From contig JBOIBN010000014.1 of NCBI GenBank assembly GCA_050739575.1, positions 1-41,831 of the forward strand: DNA of 41,831 bases, in the 5' to 3' direction. The position numbers and the translations under genes are program-made. The stretch comes from JBOIBN01 sp050739575. Lineage in GTDB: Bacteria > Pseudomonadota > Gammaproteobacteria > JAKDMP01. This document shows, one piece after another, positions 32,477 to 40,374 of this stretch. The notes under the pieces were generated by a model. The model did not search any database and had not been told where the DNA came from. It saw only the letters and a list, made by a program, of their open reading frames with translations. How positions within the stretch are numbered: position 1 is the first letter of the stretch; every line of letters begins with the position of its first letter.

Positions 32477-32955
32477 GCGGCAGCGAAATCCGCATCTCTA
32501 TCGCTCGTCAGCAACTCGTGCTGGCCGAAGGTGGTCGGCAACGCCGCTACGCCGTTTCGACTTCCCGTTACGGGGCCGGCGAGACGCGCGGCAGCCGACG
32601 TACGCCGCGCGGGCGGCACGTGATCCGGGCCAAAATAGGCGCGGGTGCGGCACTGGGCACGGTATTCGTCGCCCGGCGGCCGACCGGAGAGATTCTGACG
32701 CCGCCTTTGTACGCGGCAACGCCGGGACGCGACTGGATTCTCAGCCGCATCCTTTGGTTGTCCGGTACGGAACCGGGACGCAATCGCCTCGACAATGTGG
32801 ACAGCATGCGCCGTTATATTTATATTCATGGCTGTCCCGACGAGGAACCGATGGACGTGCCGCTTTCGCACGGTTGCATCCGCATGCGTAACGACGAGGT
32901 GATCGAGCTGTTCGATCGTGTTGACATCGGGACTCCGGTCCTGATCGAAGAATAG
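32473..32955 (+). CDS. L,D-transpeptidase (YkuD) family protein lacking a signal peptide
   Basis: YkuD-domain protein with the catalytic box HGC (119-121) and SHGCIRM (132-138), nucleophile Cys135. Such enzymes form 3-3 cross-links in peptidoglycan or attach proteins to it. The 160-residue product begins directly with the domain (EIRISIARQQLVLAEGG). No signal peptide or membrane segment is visible, so either export is unusual or the protein works in the cytoplasm. The start is TTG 32473 in a TTGA overlap with the CYTH gene; I found no better start. nagZ, a peptidoglycan-recycling gene, follows nine bases later. Confidence 0.88.
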   Translation: MSGSEIRISIARQQLVLAEGGRQRRYAVSTSRYGAGETRGSRRTPRGRHVIRAKIGAGAALGTVFVARRPTGEILTPPLYAATPGRDWILSRILWLSGTEPGRNRLDNVDSMRRYIYIHGCPDEEPMDVPLSHGCIRMRNDEVIELFDRVDIGTPVLIEE

Positions 32956-32964
32956 GAGAGCGCC

Positions 32965-34008
32965 ATGCTCGGGCCGCTGATCGTGGATATTGAAGGGGCG
33001 CGTCTCGACGCCGCGGATCGCGAGCTGCTCATGCATCCGCTGATCGGCGGCGTCATTCTCTTTGCCCGCAATTGCGCGAGTGCCGAAGGGGTCGCCGCGC
33101 TCGCCGCCGAAATTCATGCGCTGCGCACGCCGTCGCTGCTGGTTGCGATTGACCAGGAGGGCGGCCGCGTGCAGCGGCTATGCGAGGGCGTGACGCGACT
33201 TCCCGCAGTCTCGATCTTCGGTAACTTATGGGATGAGGATCCAGACGCGGCGCGCACACTCGTACGCGATACAGGCTGGCTGATGGCCGTCGAGTTGCTG
33301 GCGCTCGGGGTGGATCTTAGTTTTGCGCCGGTCGTGGATCTCGGTGGACGCTCGCGCGTGATCGGCGACCGTGCTTTCCATCGCGATCCGGAAGCGGTGG
33401 CGGAACTTGCGTTGGCCTGGATGCAGGGCATGGACGATGCCGGCATGCGCGCCGTCGCCAAGCATTTTCCGGGCCACGGCGGCGTCGTCGGCGACACTCA
33501 TGTCGAACGACCGGTGGATCGGCGGCGCTACGCCGATCTCGCGCTCGCCGATCTCAAGCCCTTCGAGCACCTGATGGTAAACGGGCTCGCCGGCGTGATG
33601 ATGAGTCATGTGATCTATCCCGAGGTGGCGCCGGAACCTGCGAGCCTGTCGCGGCGTTGGGTGCACGGCGTAATGCGCGAGGAACTGGGCTTTCAAGGCG
33701 CGATCGTCGCCGACGATCTCAGCATGGATGCCGCCGGTGCCGGCGGATCGGTGCTCGAACGCGTGCAGGCGGCACTGGCCGCAGGCTGCGATCTTGCGCC
33801 GCTCTGCAACGATCGCGCGGCAGTCGAATCCGTGCTGGCCGCCGCCGATTCCATTCCGCCTGCGCCGGCCTCGGGCTTGCGTCGCGTGCTTCTTCTGCCG
33901 CAGGCTCGATCCGCAGACGCCGTGTCTGTCGACGATTCGCGCAGCAAGAAAACGCGTGCCGCTCTTGCCCGATTAATGGGCGGCGAACCGTTACGATTGA
34001 AAGGTTGA
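32965..34008 (+). CDS. nagZ: beta-N-acetylhexosaminidase NagZ
   Basis: Cytoplasmic glycosidase (GH3) that removes N-acetylglucosamine from anhydromuropeptides during cell-wall recycling. The 347-residue protein shows IDQEGGRVQR (62-71), the histidine-bearing KHFPGHG loop at 166-172 and the nucleophile motif ADDLSMDAAG (249-258). A good ribosome site (AGGAGAG) precedes the ATG. Two bases separate it from hpt. Confidence 0.96.
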   Translation: MLGPLIVDIEGARLDAADRELLMHPLIGGVILFARNCASAEGVAALAAEIHALRTPSLLVAIDQEGGRVQRLCEGVTRLPAVSIFGNLWDEDPDAARTLVRDTGWLMAVELLALGVDLSFAPVVDLGGRSRVIGDRAFHRDPEAVAELALAWMQGMDDAGMRAVAKHFPGHGGVVGDTHVERPVDRRRYADLALADLKPFEHLMVNGLAGVMMSHVIYPEVAPEPASLSRRWVHGVMREELGFQGAIVADDLSMDAAGAGGSVLERVQAALAAGCDLAPLCNDRAAVESVLAAADSIPPAPASGLRRVLLLPQARSADAVSVDDSRSKKTRAALARLMGGEPLRLKG

Positions 34009-34010
34009 CG

Positions 34011-34559
34011 ATGTACGACACTACAAGTTACTTGCCGCCGGGAGAACTGCTATTCGATGCTGCAGCGGTCCAAGACGCGGTCTTCCGGCAGGCCGCCGAA
34101 CTGCGCCCACAACTCGAACGCGAAAACCCGGTGGTGTTGGTGCTGATGCAGGGCGCGCTTTATTACGCTGCGTGGTTGACGCTGGCGCTCGCGATCCCGC
34201 TGGAACTCGATTATGCTCATGCAAGCCGCTATGGCGATCGGCGCAAGGGCGGCGAACTCGTCTGGCAACGTTGCCCGGGCGCAAATCTTGCCGGCCGCAG
34301 CGTGCTCGTCGTGGACGACATCTTCGACGAAGGCAAGACGCTTGCCGCCGTGCGGGAAGCCTGCACGCAGGCCGGTGCACGCGAGTTGCGCACGGCCGTG
34401 CTTGCCCGCAAGCTGCATGATCGCGTGCGTGGACCGCTTCCCGAATCGGCCGCGCTCGAAGTACCCGATCGCTTTATCGTTGGCTGCGGCCTCGACTACT
34501 GCGGGCGGTGGCGCAATCTGCCGGCGCTTTACGCGCTAACCGACGAGGCGGTAGCGTGA
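34011..34559 (+). CDS. hpt: hypoxanthine-guanine phosphoribosyltransferase
   Basis: Purine salvage enzyme that makes IMP or GMP from the base and PRPP. The 182-residue type I phosphoribosyltransferase has the PRPP loop VLVVDDIFDEGKT at 98-110, an N-terminal MQGALYYAAWL segment, and a late DRFIVGCGLDYCGRWRN hood motif. Placement between nagZ and mtnP matches purine salvage: hypoxanthine released by the next enzyme would be its substrate. I prefer this over xanthine phosphoribosyltransferase because of that context. Confidence 0.88.
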   Translation: MYDTTSYLPPGELLFDAAAVQDAVFRQAAELRPQLERENPVVLVLMQGALYYAAWLTLALAIPLELDYAHASRYGDRRKGGELVWQRCPGANLAGRSVLVVDDIFDEGKTLAAVREACTQAGARELRTAVLARKLHDRVRGPLPESAALEVPDRFIVGCGLDYCGRWRNLPALYALTDEAVA

Positions 34560-34563
34560 TTCA

Positions 34564-34615
34564 CCGCAGGGCACGCAGAGATAGCAGAGGAGATATATCT
34601 CGGCATGCTCTGTTG
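34564..34615. repeat. second copy of the ACCACAGAGGC-type dispersed repeat
   Basis: Just after hpt the sequence runs TTCACCGCAGGGCACGCAGAG followed by ATAGCAGAG, then GATATATCTC and CTCTGTTGTTCTC. It matches the left arm of the repeat at 4746-4852 in its ACCRCAGNGCACGCAGAG pattern and has a short degenerate opposing arm. A small GAGATATATCTC palindrome sits at its centre. It lies in the hpt-mtnP gap and codes for nothing evident. Confidence 0.45.
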
Positions 34616-34665
34616 TTCTCAACGGTTTGTATTTTCGTGCGATTGATTTCAAACGGAGCCTGTAC

Positions 34666-35409
34666 ATGACGGATATAGCAATCATCGGCGGCACCGGACT
34701 CACCCGTCTCGCGCAACTCGAAGTGTTGCACCGCGAGGTCGTCGCTACGCCGTATGGAGAACCATCAGGGCCGCTTACATACGGCATGCTGAGCGGGCAC
34801 GAGGCGGTCTTTCTCCCCCGCCACGGCTACGGGCACACGATTCCGCCGCATCGGGTGAACTACCGCGCCAACCTGTGGGCGCTGAAAAGCATCGGAATCG
34901 AGCGCGTGATCGCGATCGCTTCGGTCGGCGGCATCCGTGAAGATCTCGAACCCGGCTGGCTCGTCGTGCCGGACCAGATCGTGGACTACACCAGCGGGCG
35001 TGAGAGTACCTATTTCAATGGAGATCGTGTCGTGCATGCCGGCTTTACCGAACCCTATGACGCCGGGCTGCGAGCGCTCCTGTTGGCGGCCGGCAAGTCG
35101 GCCGGCATTGCGGTTGTGGATGGCGGCGTCTATGCCGCGACGCAGGGACCGCGGCTGGAAACGGCGGCCGAAATCAATCGGCTTGAGAACGACGGCTGCG
35201 ACATGGTGGGCATGACCGGGATGCCGGAAGCTGGGCTCGCGTGTGAACTCGAACTGGCCTATGCCACCTGCGCCGTGGTTACCAACCGCGCCGCCGGACG
35301 CGGACTTGGCCCGGACATCCACGCCGAAATCCACGAGCACCTGGAACGCGGAATCGCGCAGGTGTACGCACTGCTGACGGCGGTGTTGCCGCTTATTCCG
35401 GCGCGCTGA
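34666..35409 (+). CDS. mtnP: S-methyl-5'-thioinosine phosphorylase (MTAP/PNP family)
   Basis: Phosphorolysis of methylthio-nucleosides in polyamine by-product salvage. Family motifs are IAIIGGTGL (4-12), PRHGYGHTIPPHRVNYRANLWAL, IASVGGIRE, ATQGPRLETAAEI and MVGMTGMPEAGLA-x-EL. The ending VVTNRAAG replaces the NDYD-type purine-site motif of adenosine-specific MTAP, which together with the nagZ-hpt context suggests the Pseudomonas PA3004-type methylthioinosine enzyme. Substrate choice is inferred. ATG 34666 with ACGGAG upstream is preferred to ATG 34627. The 3' end overlaps csiV by 17 bases, tail to tail. Confidence 0.85.
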   Translation: MTDIAIIGGTGLTRLAQLEVLHREVVATPYGEPSGPLTYGMLSGHEAVFLPRHGYGHTIPPHRVNYRANLWALKSIGIERVIAIASVGGIREDLEPGWLVVPDQIVDYTSGRESTYFNGDRVVHAGFTEPYDAGLRALLLAAGKSAGIAVVDGGVYAATQGPRLETAAEINRLENDGCDMVGMTGMPEAGLACELELAYATCAVVTNRAAGRGLGPDIHAEIHEHLERGIAQVYALLTAVLPLIPAR

Positions 35410-36181
35410 TCGGCTGTACCAGTACGAGGGCTCCGAAGGCGGGGCTGTCGAAATATTCGAGCTTCCCCGAGGTGACGAAGCGCTGCTGATTGAGGGCGAA
35501 GCAGGTTTCGCCGGACGGTGATTCCGCCATACGTAGCGACTGCGCGACCGGCGCGATGCTCGTCTGCGAAAAGACCGGAACGGCGGCGGAACGCGCCGTC
35601 GGCGGTGGCTGCGGCGCGAGACCCGGCGGCGCTGGTTCGCACAACCTGAGATTCAGGGCGACGTTCGGCTTGTGGGTCGATTCCAGCACCGTGACCGTGC
35701 CGATCACTTGCACCTGATCCGTTCCGCCGTCGCCGTTCGACATTGCGGGCGCTCCTCCGGGCGGGGCGAGGCTGACCGGAGTCGCTTGCCCGAGTGGCGT
35801 CTGCGGTTGTTGCCAACCCAGTTCCAGCAGCGGCGCGTAGCCGCCCGCGGTGACCAGTTTGCGCTGCGCGGATGCAATCGGCGCCGAAACGTTGGCGAGT
35901 ACCGAGTAAGCGCCTTGCGGTTTGGCCGGCGGATACACCGCATGCGCAAGCGACGGGCGCGGCACGCTCGACGACGAGCCTCCGTTCGCCATCGCGCTCG
36001 TTGCCGTGTAACGGAACACCAGCACCTCGACCGAGTACCAGTTCGGGGCGGTCTTGGCCTGTGCCGAGATATTCGTGACGACCGGCGCTGCCGTAGCCGG
36101 GGCCGCGGCGGTTTGCGCCGATGCGACGGGCGCAAACCCGAACAGGCAACACAGACCCGTCAAACAGCTGCGAATGGACAC
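35393..36181 (-). CDS. csiV: CsiV family periplasmic protein
   Basis: 262-residue secreted protein with a signal peptide at 1-23 (cleavage near ASA). Its WYSVEVLVFRY near 48-58 matches the CsiV opening motif Y-x-VEVIVF. In Shewanella-like bacteria CsiV is needed for the lipoprotein-activated class A penicillin-binding protein and D-amino-acid sensitivity phenotypes. The middle is Pro/Ala/Ser-rich and low in complexity, and the C-terminus has RFVTSGKLEYFDSPAFGALVLVQP. The usual neighbour mfd is absent here. The call rests mainly on the N-terminal motif, the length and the mtnP neighbourhood. Confidence 0.7.
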   Translation of the reverse strand: MSIRSCLTGLCCLFGFAPVASAQTAAAPATAAPVVTNISAQAKTAPNWYSVEVLVFRYTATSAMANGGSSSSVPRPSLAHAVYPPAKPQGAYSVLANVSAPIASAQRKLVTAGGYAPLLELGWQQPQTPLGQATPVSLAPPGGAPAMSNGDGGTDQVQVIGTVTVLESTHKPNVALNLRLCEPAPPGLAPQPPPTARSAAVPVFSQTSIAPVAQSLRMAESPSGETCFALNQQRFVTSGKLEYFDSPAFGALVLVQPISAPE

Positions 36182-36363
36182 TGGGCTACTCCGAAGCGGA
36201 TTGGCGCATTCTAATCGAGCCGGCGGTCGCTATATTCACGATGCCCATTTTTTTTCAGACAAACCCGAATCCGGCTTCGGGATTCGTCGCAGTGCGCCGC
36301 CCAATCCACCGCCGCTCCGGATAAACACGGAGTATATTTGTCGTAACTGCAGGGAGTCCTCCG

Positions 36364-37302
36364 ATGATCCGATACGTTGCATCAGCCTGTTTCGCACTAC
36401 TGGCGACCGTACTCGCCTTGCCAGCTATAGCTGCTGCCACCACGGCCGGAAATCCGGCACCGACCATGCAGCAGGTTCTGGCTGCGTCCAAACCTTCCGA
36501 TTGGCGGCCGCTCGATCCGAACGACACGCTCTACATGGACTTGCCGCAAGGCCGGGTGGTGATCGAACTCGATCCCGCCTACGCGCCGCTGCATGCGCAG
36601 AACATCCGCACACTGGCGCAGGAGCACTACTGGGATGGTCTCGCGATCATGCGCGTGCAGGACGACTTCGTCACGCAATGGGCCGATCCGCAGGCCGAGG
36701 CCGAACATCCCGCGTATGTCAAGCCGATTGGCAAGGCCAAGGCGACGCTGCCGCCGGAATTCGAACGCGACATCACGCCATCGCTGCCGTTCACAAAATT
36801 GCCTGACGGCGACGTGTACGCACCGGAAGTCGGTTTCAGTGACGGCTTTCCGGTCGCGCGCGATCCGAAAAGCGGCAAGACCTGGCTCGTGCATTGCTAC
36901 GGCATGGTCGGTGCCGGCCGCGACAATGCACCCGACAGCGGGCCCGGCACGGAACTTTACGCCGTGATCGGCCAGGCGCCGCGCCAGCTCGATCGCAATA
37001 TCGCGTTGGTCGGCCGCGTCGTGGAAGGTATGCAGTACCTCTCGGCGCTGCCGCGCGGTACCGATCCGATGGGTTTCTACAAGGATCCGGCGCATCAGAC
37101 GAAAATCCTGCGCGTGCGCCTAGCCTCCGATCTGCCGCCTTCTCAACGCCTGCAACTCGAAGTGCTGCGCACCGACACCGCGACGTTCGCGGCATTGGTC
37201 GAATCGCGCCGCAACCGCTCGGATGCCTGGTATCTCTACAAGGTCGGAAAAATAGATGTCTGCAACGTGCCACTCCCGGTGCGCGAGCTTCCCGCAAAGT
37301 AG
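36364..37302 (+). CDS. periplasmic cyclophilin-type peptidyl-prolyl isomerase
   Basis: 312-residue protein with a signal peptide (1-24, ending AIAAA) and a cyclophilin domain. Features include LYMDLPQGRVVIELDPAYAPLHAQNIRTLAQEHYWDG in outline, IMRVQDDFVTQWADP, and a late GRVVEGMQYLSALPRG. This resembles the larger secreted cyclophilins, with insertions relative to PpiA. Canonical FHR at the active site reads IMRVQDDF, so the catalytic arginine appears kept while other residues differ. It is divergent from csiV across a 182-base gap and is followed by REP elements. Confidence 0.88.
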   Translation: MIRYVASACFALLATVLALPAIAAATTAGNPAPTMQQVLAASKPSDWRPLDPNDTLYMDLPQGRVVIELDPAYAPLHAQNIRTLAQEHYWDGLAIMRVQDDFVTQWADPQAEAEHPAYVKPIGKAKATLPPEFERDITPSLPFTKLPDGDVYAPEVGFSDGFPVARDPKSGKTWLVHCYGMVGAGRDNAPDSGPGTELYAVIGQAPRQLDRNIALVGRVVEGMQYLSALPRGTDPMGFYKDPAHQTKILRVRLASDLPPSQRLQLEVLRTDTATFAALVESRRNRSDAWYLYKVGKIDVCNVPLPVRELPAK

Positions 37303-37310
37303 CGCAAACC

Positions 37311-37389
37311 GTAGGTTGGGCTGAGCGGATGCGAAGCCCAACGATGGAATGCGATGTCTGTTGGGCTTCGCGGACTCAGCCCAACCTAC
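37311..37389. repeat. REP pair (units A and B, inverted) downstream of the cyclophilin gene
   Basis: Unit A (37311-37342) begins with the GTAG head and has a stem GTTGGGCT with its partner AGCCCAAC. Unit B (37360-37389) is the same element in opposite orientation, ending in CTAC. The two face each other across 17 bases, so the pair can fold into a large hairpin (a REPIN/BIME-like arrangement). A partial AGCCCAAC copy follows near 37397. Confidence 0.88.
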
Positions 37390-37410
37390 ACGGAGAAGCC
37401 CAACGGCGGT

Positions 37411-37941
37411 TCATCTGCGTTCGCCTGCGCTCCCGAACCCGTCCGGCTCACACGCCCAATCCTCCGTCAACCATCCGCGTTCGATGTAACGATGGATGGA
37501 CGAATGGCGCCATTCGCGGGCCCGTGATGCGTAACCGTGCTTGACCGGATTGATATGCACGTAATCCACATGCTGTTCGAGATCCAGCTCATCCCGAATC
37601 AAGTGTTCCCAGAAGCGACGTTGCCAGATTCCGCGTTCGCGCTTGCTTCGACGCGAAGCGGTAATCGGCTCCCCACGAGCCAATGTACGCGAGAATCCAG
37701 CCTTTATCAGGCTCCAGCGTACGGAAAAATCGGGGTCGTCCCGTGGCAGCGTCCAGACGGCATGCAAGTGGTCGGGTAGCACGACCCAGGCAACGATATC
37801 GAATGGATGGGCCCGCTTCACCGTGCGCACAGCCTCACGCAAGTCATCCACGTATTCGATCAGCAACGCGCTTGAACGGTCTTCCAGATTGACCGTGAAG
37901 AAGTACGTGCCGCCGTCAACCATGGCTCTCCGGTAGCGCAT
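37411..37941 (-). CDS. REP-associated tyrosine transposase (RAYT, Y1/HUH family)
   Basis: 176-residue Y1 transposase related to IS200/IS605 TnpA and linked to REP elements. The HUH motif is in LPDHLHAVWTLP (His58 and His60). The catalytic tyrosine is Tyr127 in DYVHINPVKHGY. MRYRRA at the start and WQRRFWEH are typical RAYT sequences. ATG 37941 is preceded by GGGAGGA, a good ribosome site. The frame is open further upstream to 38007 but without homology. Six REP units flank the gene, two beyond its 3' end and four beyond its 5' end. All catalytic residues are present, so it looks intact. Confidence 0.93.
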   Translation of the reverse strand: MRYRRAMVDGGTYFFTVNLEDRSSALLIEYVDDLREAVRTVKRAHPFDIVAWVVLPDHLHAVWTLPRDDPDFSVRWSLIKAGFSRTLARGEPITASRRSKRERGIWQRRFWEHLIRDELDLEQHVDYVHINPVKHGYASRAREWRHSSIHRYIERGWLTEDWACEPDGFGSAGERR

Positions 37942-37987
37942 ATGGATCCTCCCGTTTCCGAGTGTTTTCCTGAGGTTCTGATTTTTT

Positions 37988-38017
37988 ATTGGGCTTCGTG
38001 AACTCAACCCAGCCTAC
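37988..38017 (-). repeat. REP unit C (diverged)
   Basis: Single element oriented like unit B: ATTGGGCTTCG, then AACTCAACCCAGCCTAC. It carries several mismatches from the A/B consensus, and the closing CTAC (GTAG on the minus strand) is kept. It lies 46 bases upstream of the transposase start. Confidence 0.75.
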
Positions 38018-38035
38018 GTGGACATCATATCGCCT

Positions 38036-38065
38036 GTTGGGCTTCGCTGGCTCAGCCCGGCCTGC
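38036..38065 (-). repeat. REP unit D (diverged)
   Basis: Element in the same orientation as C: GTTGGGCTTCGCTGG, then CTCAGCCCGGCCTGC. The head is CTGC, not CTAC, and the stem has one substituted pair, so it may be a decayed copy. Confidence 0.7.
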
Positions 38066-38121
38066 ATGGGCCATATGACTGCAACGTCCCGCCCATCAAT
38101 CCGCGAAATCCGCGTTTTTGT

Positions 38122-38212
38122 GTAGGTTGGGCTGAGCGCCGCGAAGCCCAACAAGAATCTGTCACCGAGCCAACGCCATCGTTGGGCTTCGCATTTGCTC
38201 AGCCCAACCTAC
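38122..38212. repeat. REP pair (units E and F, inverted); F overlaps the sulfotransferase stop codon
   Basis: Unit E (38122-38152) is a forward GTAG-headed copy nearly identical to A. Unit F (38181-38212) is the reverse copy ending CTAC, with 28 bases between them. The CTA at 38209-38211 inside F is, on the minus strand, the TAG stop codon of the neighbouring sulfotransferase gene. Confidence 0.88.
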
Positions 38213-38946
38213 GCGATCGGGAGTCTGTATGCGGCGAGATGTTCGTAATGCGGGCGGCAGCGTGCAAACAGACGCTGCTGGAACGCGTTCAGTTCGATGT
38301 TGCGCGGTCTGTACGGCGCGAATCCGCTGGAGCGTTCGACGGCCGCGTACCAGTATTTTGCCCAGACGCCGTCGCTTGCGCGCGGGCCGGTGGGCCAGTG
38401 GAGCATGCGCTCGCTGAAGGCGACGCCGAGGCATTCGCATAATGCGCGCAATGACCTGGCGGGATTTTTCAGTACGTCCGCGGCATCGAGTACGGGCGGC
38501 GCTGCACTGAATTTCTCGCAGACGTAATCGAACAAACGCGTCTGCTGTTCGAAACCCAGTTCCCATACGCCGGCGTCCGGGCGGGTTTTGGTGAAGGAGG
38601 CGACGACTTCTTCGGGGCTGCGGATCAGGAAACAGTTGTTCAGCTTGGCGAGCCAGTCGAGCGGCTGCCCCGGCAGGATGTGCTGGGTCATGTGCTTCTG
38701 GTACCAGATCGGTTTTCCGTCCGGGATCGGTCCGGTCAGCATTTTTACGACGCTCGTGTAATCCGTACTTTGCGAGGCGATGACTTCCTCGCGGCCCGGA
38801 TGATCGGCACCGGATTCCACCAGGTAATGCGCGTAGAAAGGCTCGTCGATGACGGCTGTGTCGCCGCGGTTTTCCCAGGCACGCATCATGGCCGTGGAAA
38901 TGTTGCGCGGCCCGGACCACATGGCGATGCGCAGCCCGTCGGTCAT
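38209..38946 (-). CDS. sulfotransferase-like P-loop protein
   Basis: 245-residue protein of the sulfotransferase superfamily. The N-terminal PAPS-binding-like loop is SGPRNISTAMMRAWENRG (11-28). The second conserved region is FLIRSPEEVVASFTKTRP, matching the 3'-phosphate-binding RxP-x-VxxS pattern. Substrate unknown. It overlaps the class IV aminotransferase gene by four bases and is the last gene of a three-gene minus-strand operon. Its stop codon lies within REP unit F, so the C-terminal end may have been reshaped by REP insertion. Confidence 0.8.
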   Translation of the reverse strand: MTDGLRIAMWSGPRNISTAMMRAWENRGDTAVIDEPFYAHYLVESGADHPGREEVIASQSTDYTSVVKMLTGPIPDGKPIWYQKHMTQHILPGQPLDWLAKLNNCFLIRSPEEVVASFTKTRPDAGVWELGFEQQTRLFDYVCEKFSAAPPVLDAADVLKNPARSLRALCECLGVAFSERMLHWPTGPRASDGVWAKYWYAAVERSSGFAPYRPRNIELNAFQQRLFARCRPHYEHLAAYRLPIA

Positions 38947-39869
38947 ACCTGCGGGCTTGCTCTGCTTTCCTGTTTTACCAGCGCCATGTAAAGCTGCTGC
39001 AATCGTTTGACCAGCGGGCCGCGCTTGCCGTCGCTGATCATGCGGCCGTCAATTTCGTGCACGGGCACCACACCCGCGAAGGTGCCGGTGACGAAGGCTT
39101 CCTCGGTACCGTAAACATCCGTCAGGCTGAAGTCCTTCTCGAAAACCGGAATGTCATTCTCGCGGCACAGCCGGATCACGTTCGCGCGGGTGATGCCGCC
39201 GAGGCAGTACTTGCCGGTCGAGGTCCAGACTTCGCCTTTGCGCGCGATGAAGAAATGCGTGGAATTGCAGGTCGCGACGAAGCCGTGCGGGTCGAGCATC
39301 AGCGCTTCGTCGTAGCCGGCCTTGCTCGCCTGGATGCAGGCGAGGACGCAGTTCAGCTTGGAATGGCTGTTCAGCTTCGGATCCTGCACGTCGGGCGCGC
39401 CGCGGCGCACATGCACCGTGAACAACCGAATGCCTTGCTCCACGGTGGCTGGAAGCGGCTCTTTATATTCGGGGATTATGACAACGGTTGCGGGGCCGGT
39501 GACGAAGCGCGGATCCTGGTGCGGCGTCGTCTTGACGCCACGGGTCACCATGAGTCGAATGTGTACGCCGTCGCGCATGTCGTTGGCGCGCAACACGTTG
39601 ATAATGCGCTGCGTCAATTCATCTCGCGTCTGACCGATGTCGAGATCGAGTGCCTTCGCCCCCTCGTAAAGCCGATCGAGATGTGCATCCAGGAAGGGCA
39701 GGCCGCCGTCGTGCAGGCGCAAGCCTTCCCACACGCCGTCGCCGAGCACGAAACCGCTGTCGAAAACCGAGACTTTGGCTTCCGCGCGCGGATAGAGTTC
39801 GCTGTTGATGCCGATTTTTATTTCGGCATTGCGCGGATCGGCCTGATAGTCGTGTGTGCCCTTGGCCAT
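38943..39869 (-). CDS. class IV aminotransferase (branched-chain aminotransferase-like)
   Basis: Fold-type IV PLP enzyme of 308 residues. The Schiff-base lysine is Lys171 in NSHSKLNCVLA. Other family motifs are FDSGFVLGDGVWEGLRLH near 36-53, EALMLDPHGFVATCNSTHFF, and GGITRANVIRLC for the PLP phosphate. It is similar to IlvE and D-amino-acid aminotransferases; VWEGLR instead of the usual YFEGIR-type wording leaves the substrate uncertain. It is translationally coupled to the sulfotransferase and lies 18 bases after a cupin gene. Confidence 0.88.
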   Translation of the reverse strand: MAKGTHDYQADPRNAEIKIGINSELYPRAEAKVSVFDSGFVLGDGVWEGLRLHDGGLPFLDAHLDRLYEGAKALDLDIGQTRDELTQRIINVLRANDMRDGVHIRLMVTRGVKTTPHQDPRFVTGPATVVIIPEYKEPLPATVEQGIRLFTVHVRRGAPDVQDPKLNSHSKLNCVLACIQASKAGYDEALMLDPHGFVATCNSTHFFIARKGEVWTSTGKYCLGGITRANVIRLCRENDIPVFEKDFSLTDVYGTEEAFVTGTFAGVVPVHEIDGRMISDGKRGPLVKRLQQLYMALVKQESRASPQV

Positions 39870-39887
39870 GTTATTCCTGTATTCCTC

Positions 39888-40358
39888 TCACCCGCGCGCC
39901 TTTTCAGGATACGGCCTGCCGTCCTTGTGCGTGTATTGTTTGTCGAGGCGCACTATGCGCATGTCAATGTCGGAATAGGTGCAGACGTCGTCGTTGCGGC
40001 GGCTGCCGACTTCGAGGCAGACCGCCATCGTGTCCGACCGGTTGATAAGCTGATGGCCGTTCGCCGCGTCCTTGGGAAACGCCGCGCAATCGCCGGCATG
40101 AAGCGCATGTTCGCCCGCGTCGTCAATCAACACGACTTCGCCCTCGATCACATAAACGAATTCGTCCTCGGCCGAATGCCAATGCCGTTGACTGGACCAT
40201 CCGCCCGGCGGCAGCTCCAGCAGGTTGACGCCGAAGTCGCTCAGGCTGCCCGCATCGCCGAGCGCACGCCGTTTGCGTTCCCGGCAGGGTTCGTCGAAGG
40301 GCGGCGGATAGGTCGAGCCGGTGCGGCGCGGGATGGAATCCGGATCGAGTTTCGGCAT
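39888..40358 (-). CDS. cupin domain protein
   Basis: 156-residue single-domain cupin. Metal-site motif 1 is RHWHSAEDEFVYVIEGE with His59, His61 and Glu65. Motif 2 is around GDCAAFPKDAANGHQLIN with its histidine. It resembles the YxaG or oxalate-like small cupins that bind a metal and a small carboxylate, but no activity can be assigned. It is first in the operon with the aminotransferase and sulfotransferase. The ATG complementary to 40356-40358 is normal, and its 5' end overlaps a plus-strand TPR-like frame. Confidence 0.85.
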   Translation of the reverse strand: MPKLDPDSIPRRTGSTYPPPFDEPCRERKRRALGDAGSLSDFGVNLLELPPGGWSSQRHWHSAEDEFVYVIEGEVVLIDDAGEHALHAGDCAAFPKDAANGHQLINRSDTMAVCLEVGSRRNDDVCTYSDIDMRIVRLDKQYTHKDGRPYPEKARG

Positions 40359-40374
40359 GAGACTAATCTCCTGG

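Noticed and set aside
37311..38212. Repeated 30-base elements considered as a CRISPR array
   Set aside because: Units alternate in orientation, spacing is irregular, a RAYT gene lies among them and there are no cas genes; they are REPs.
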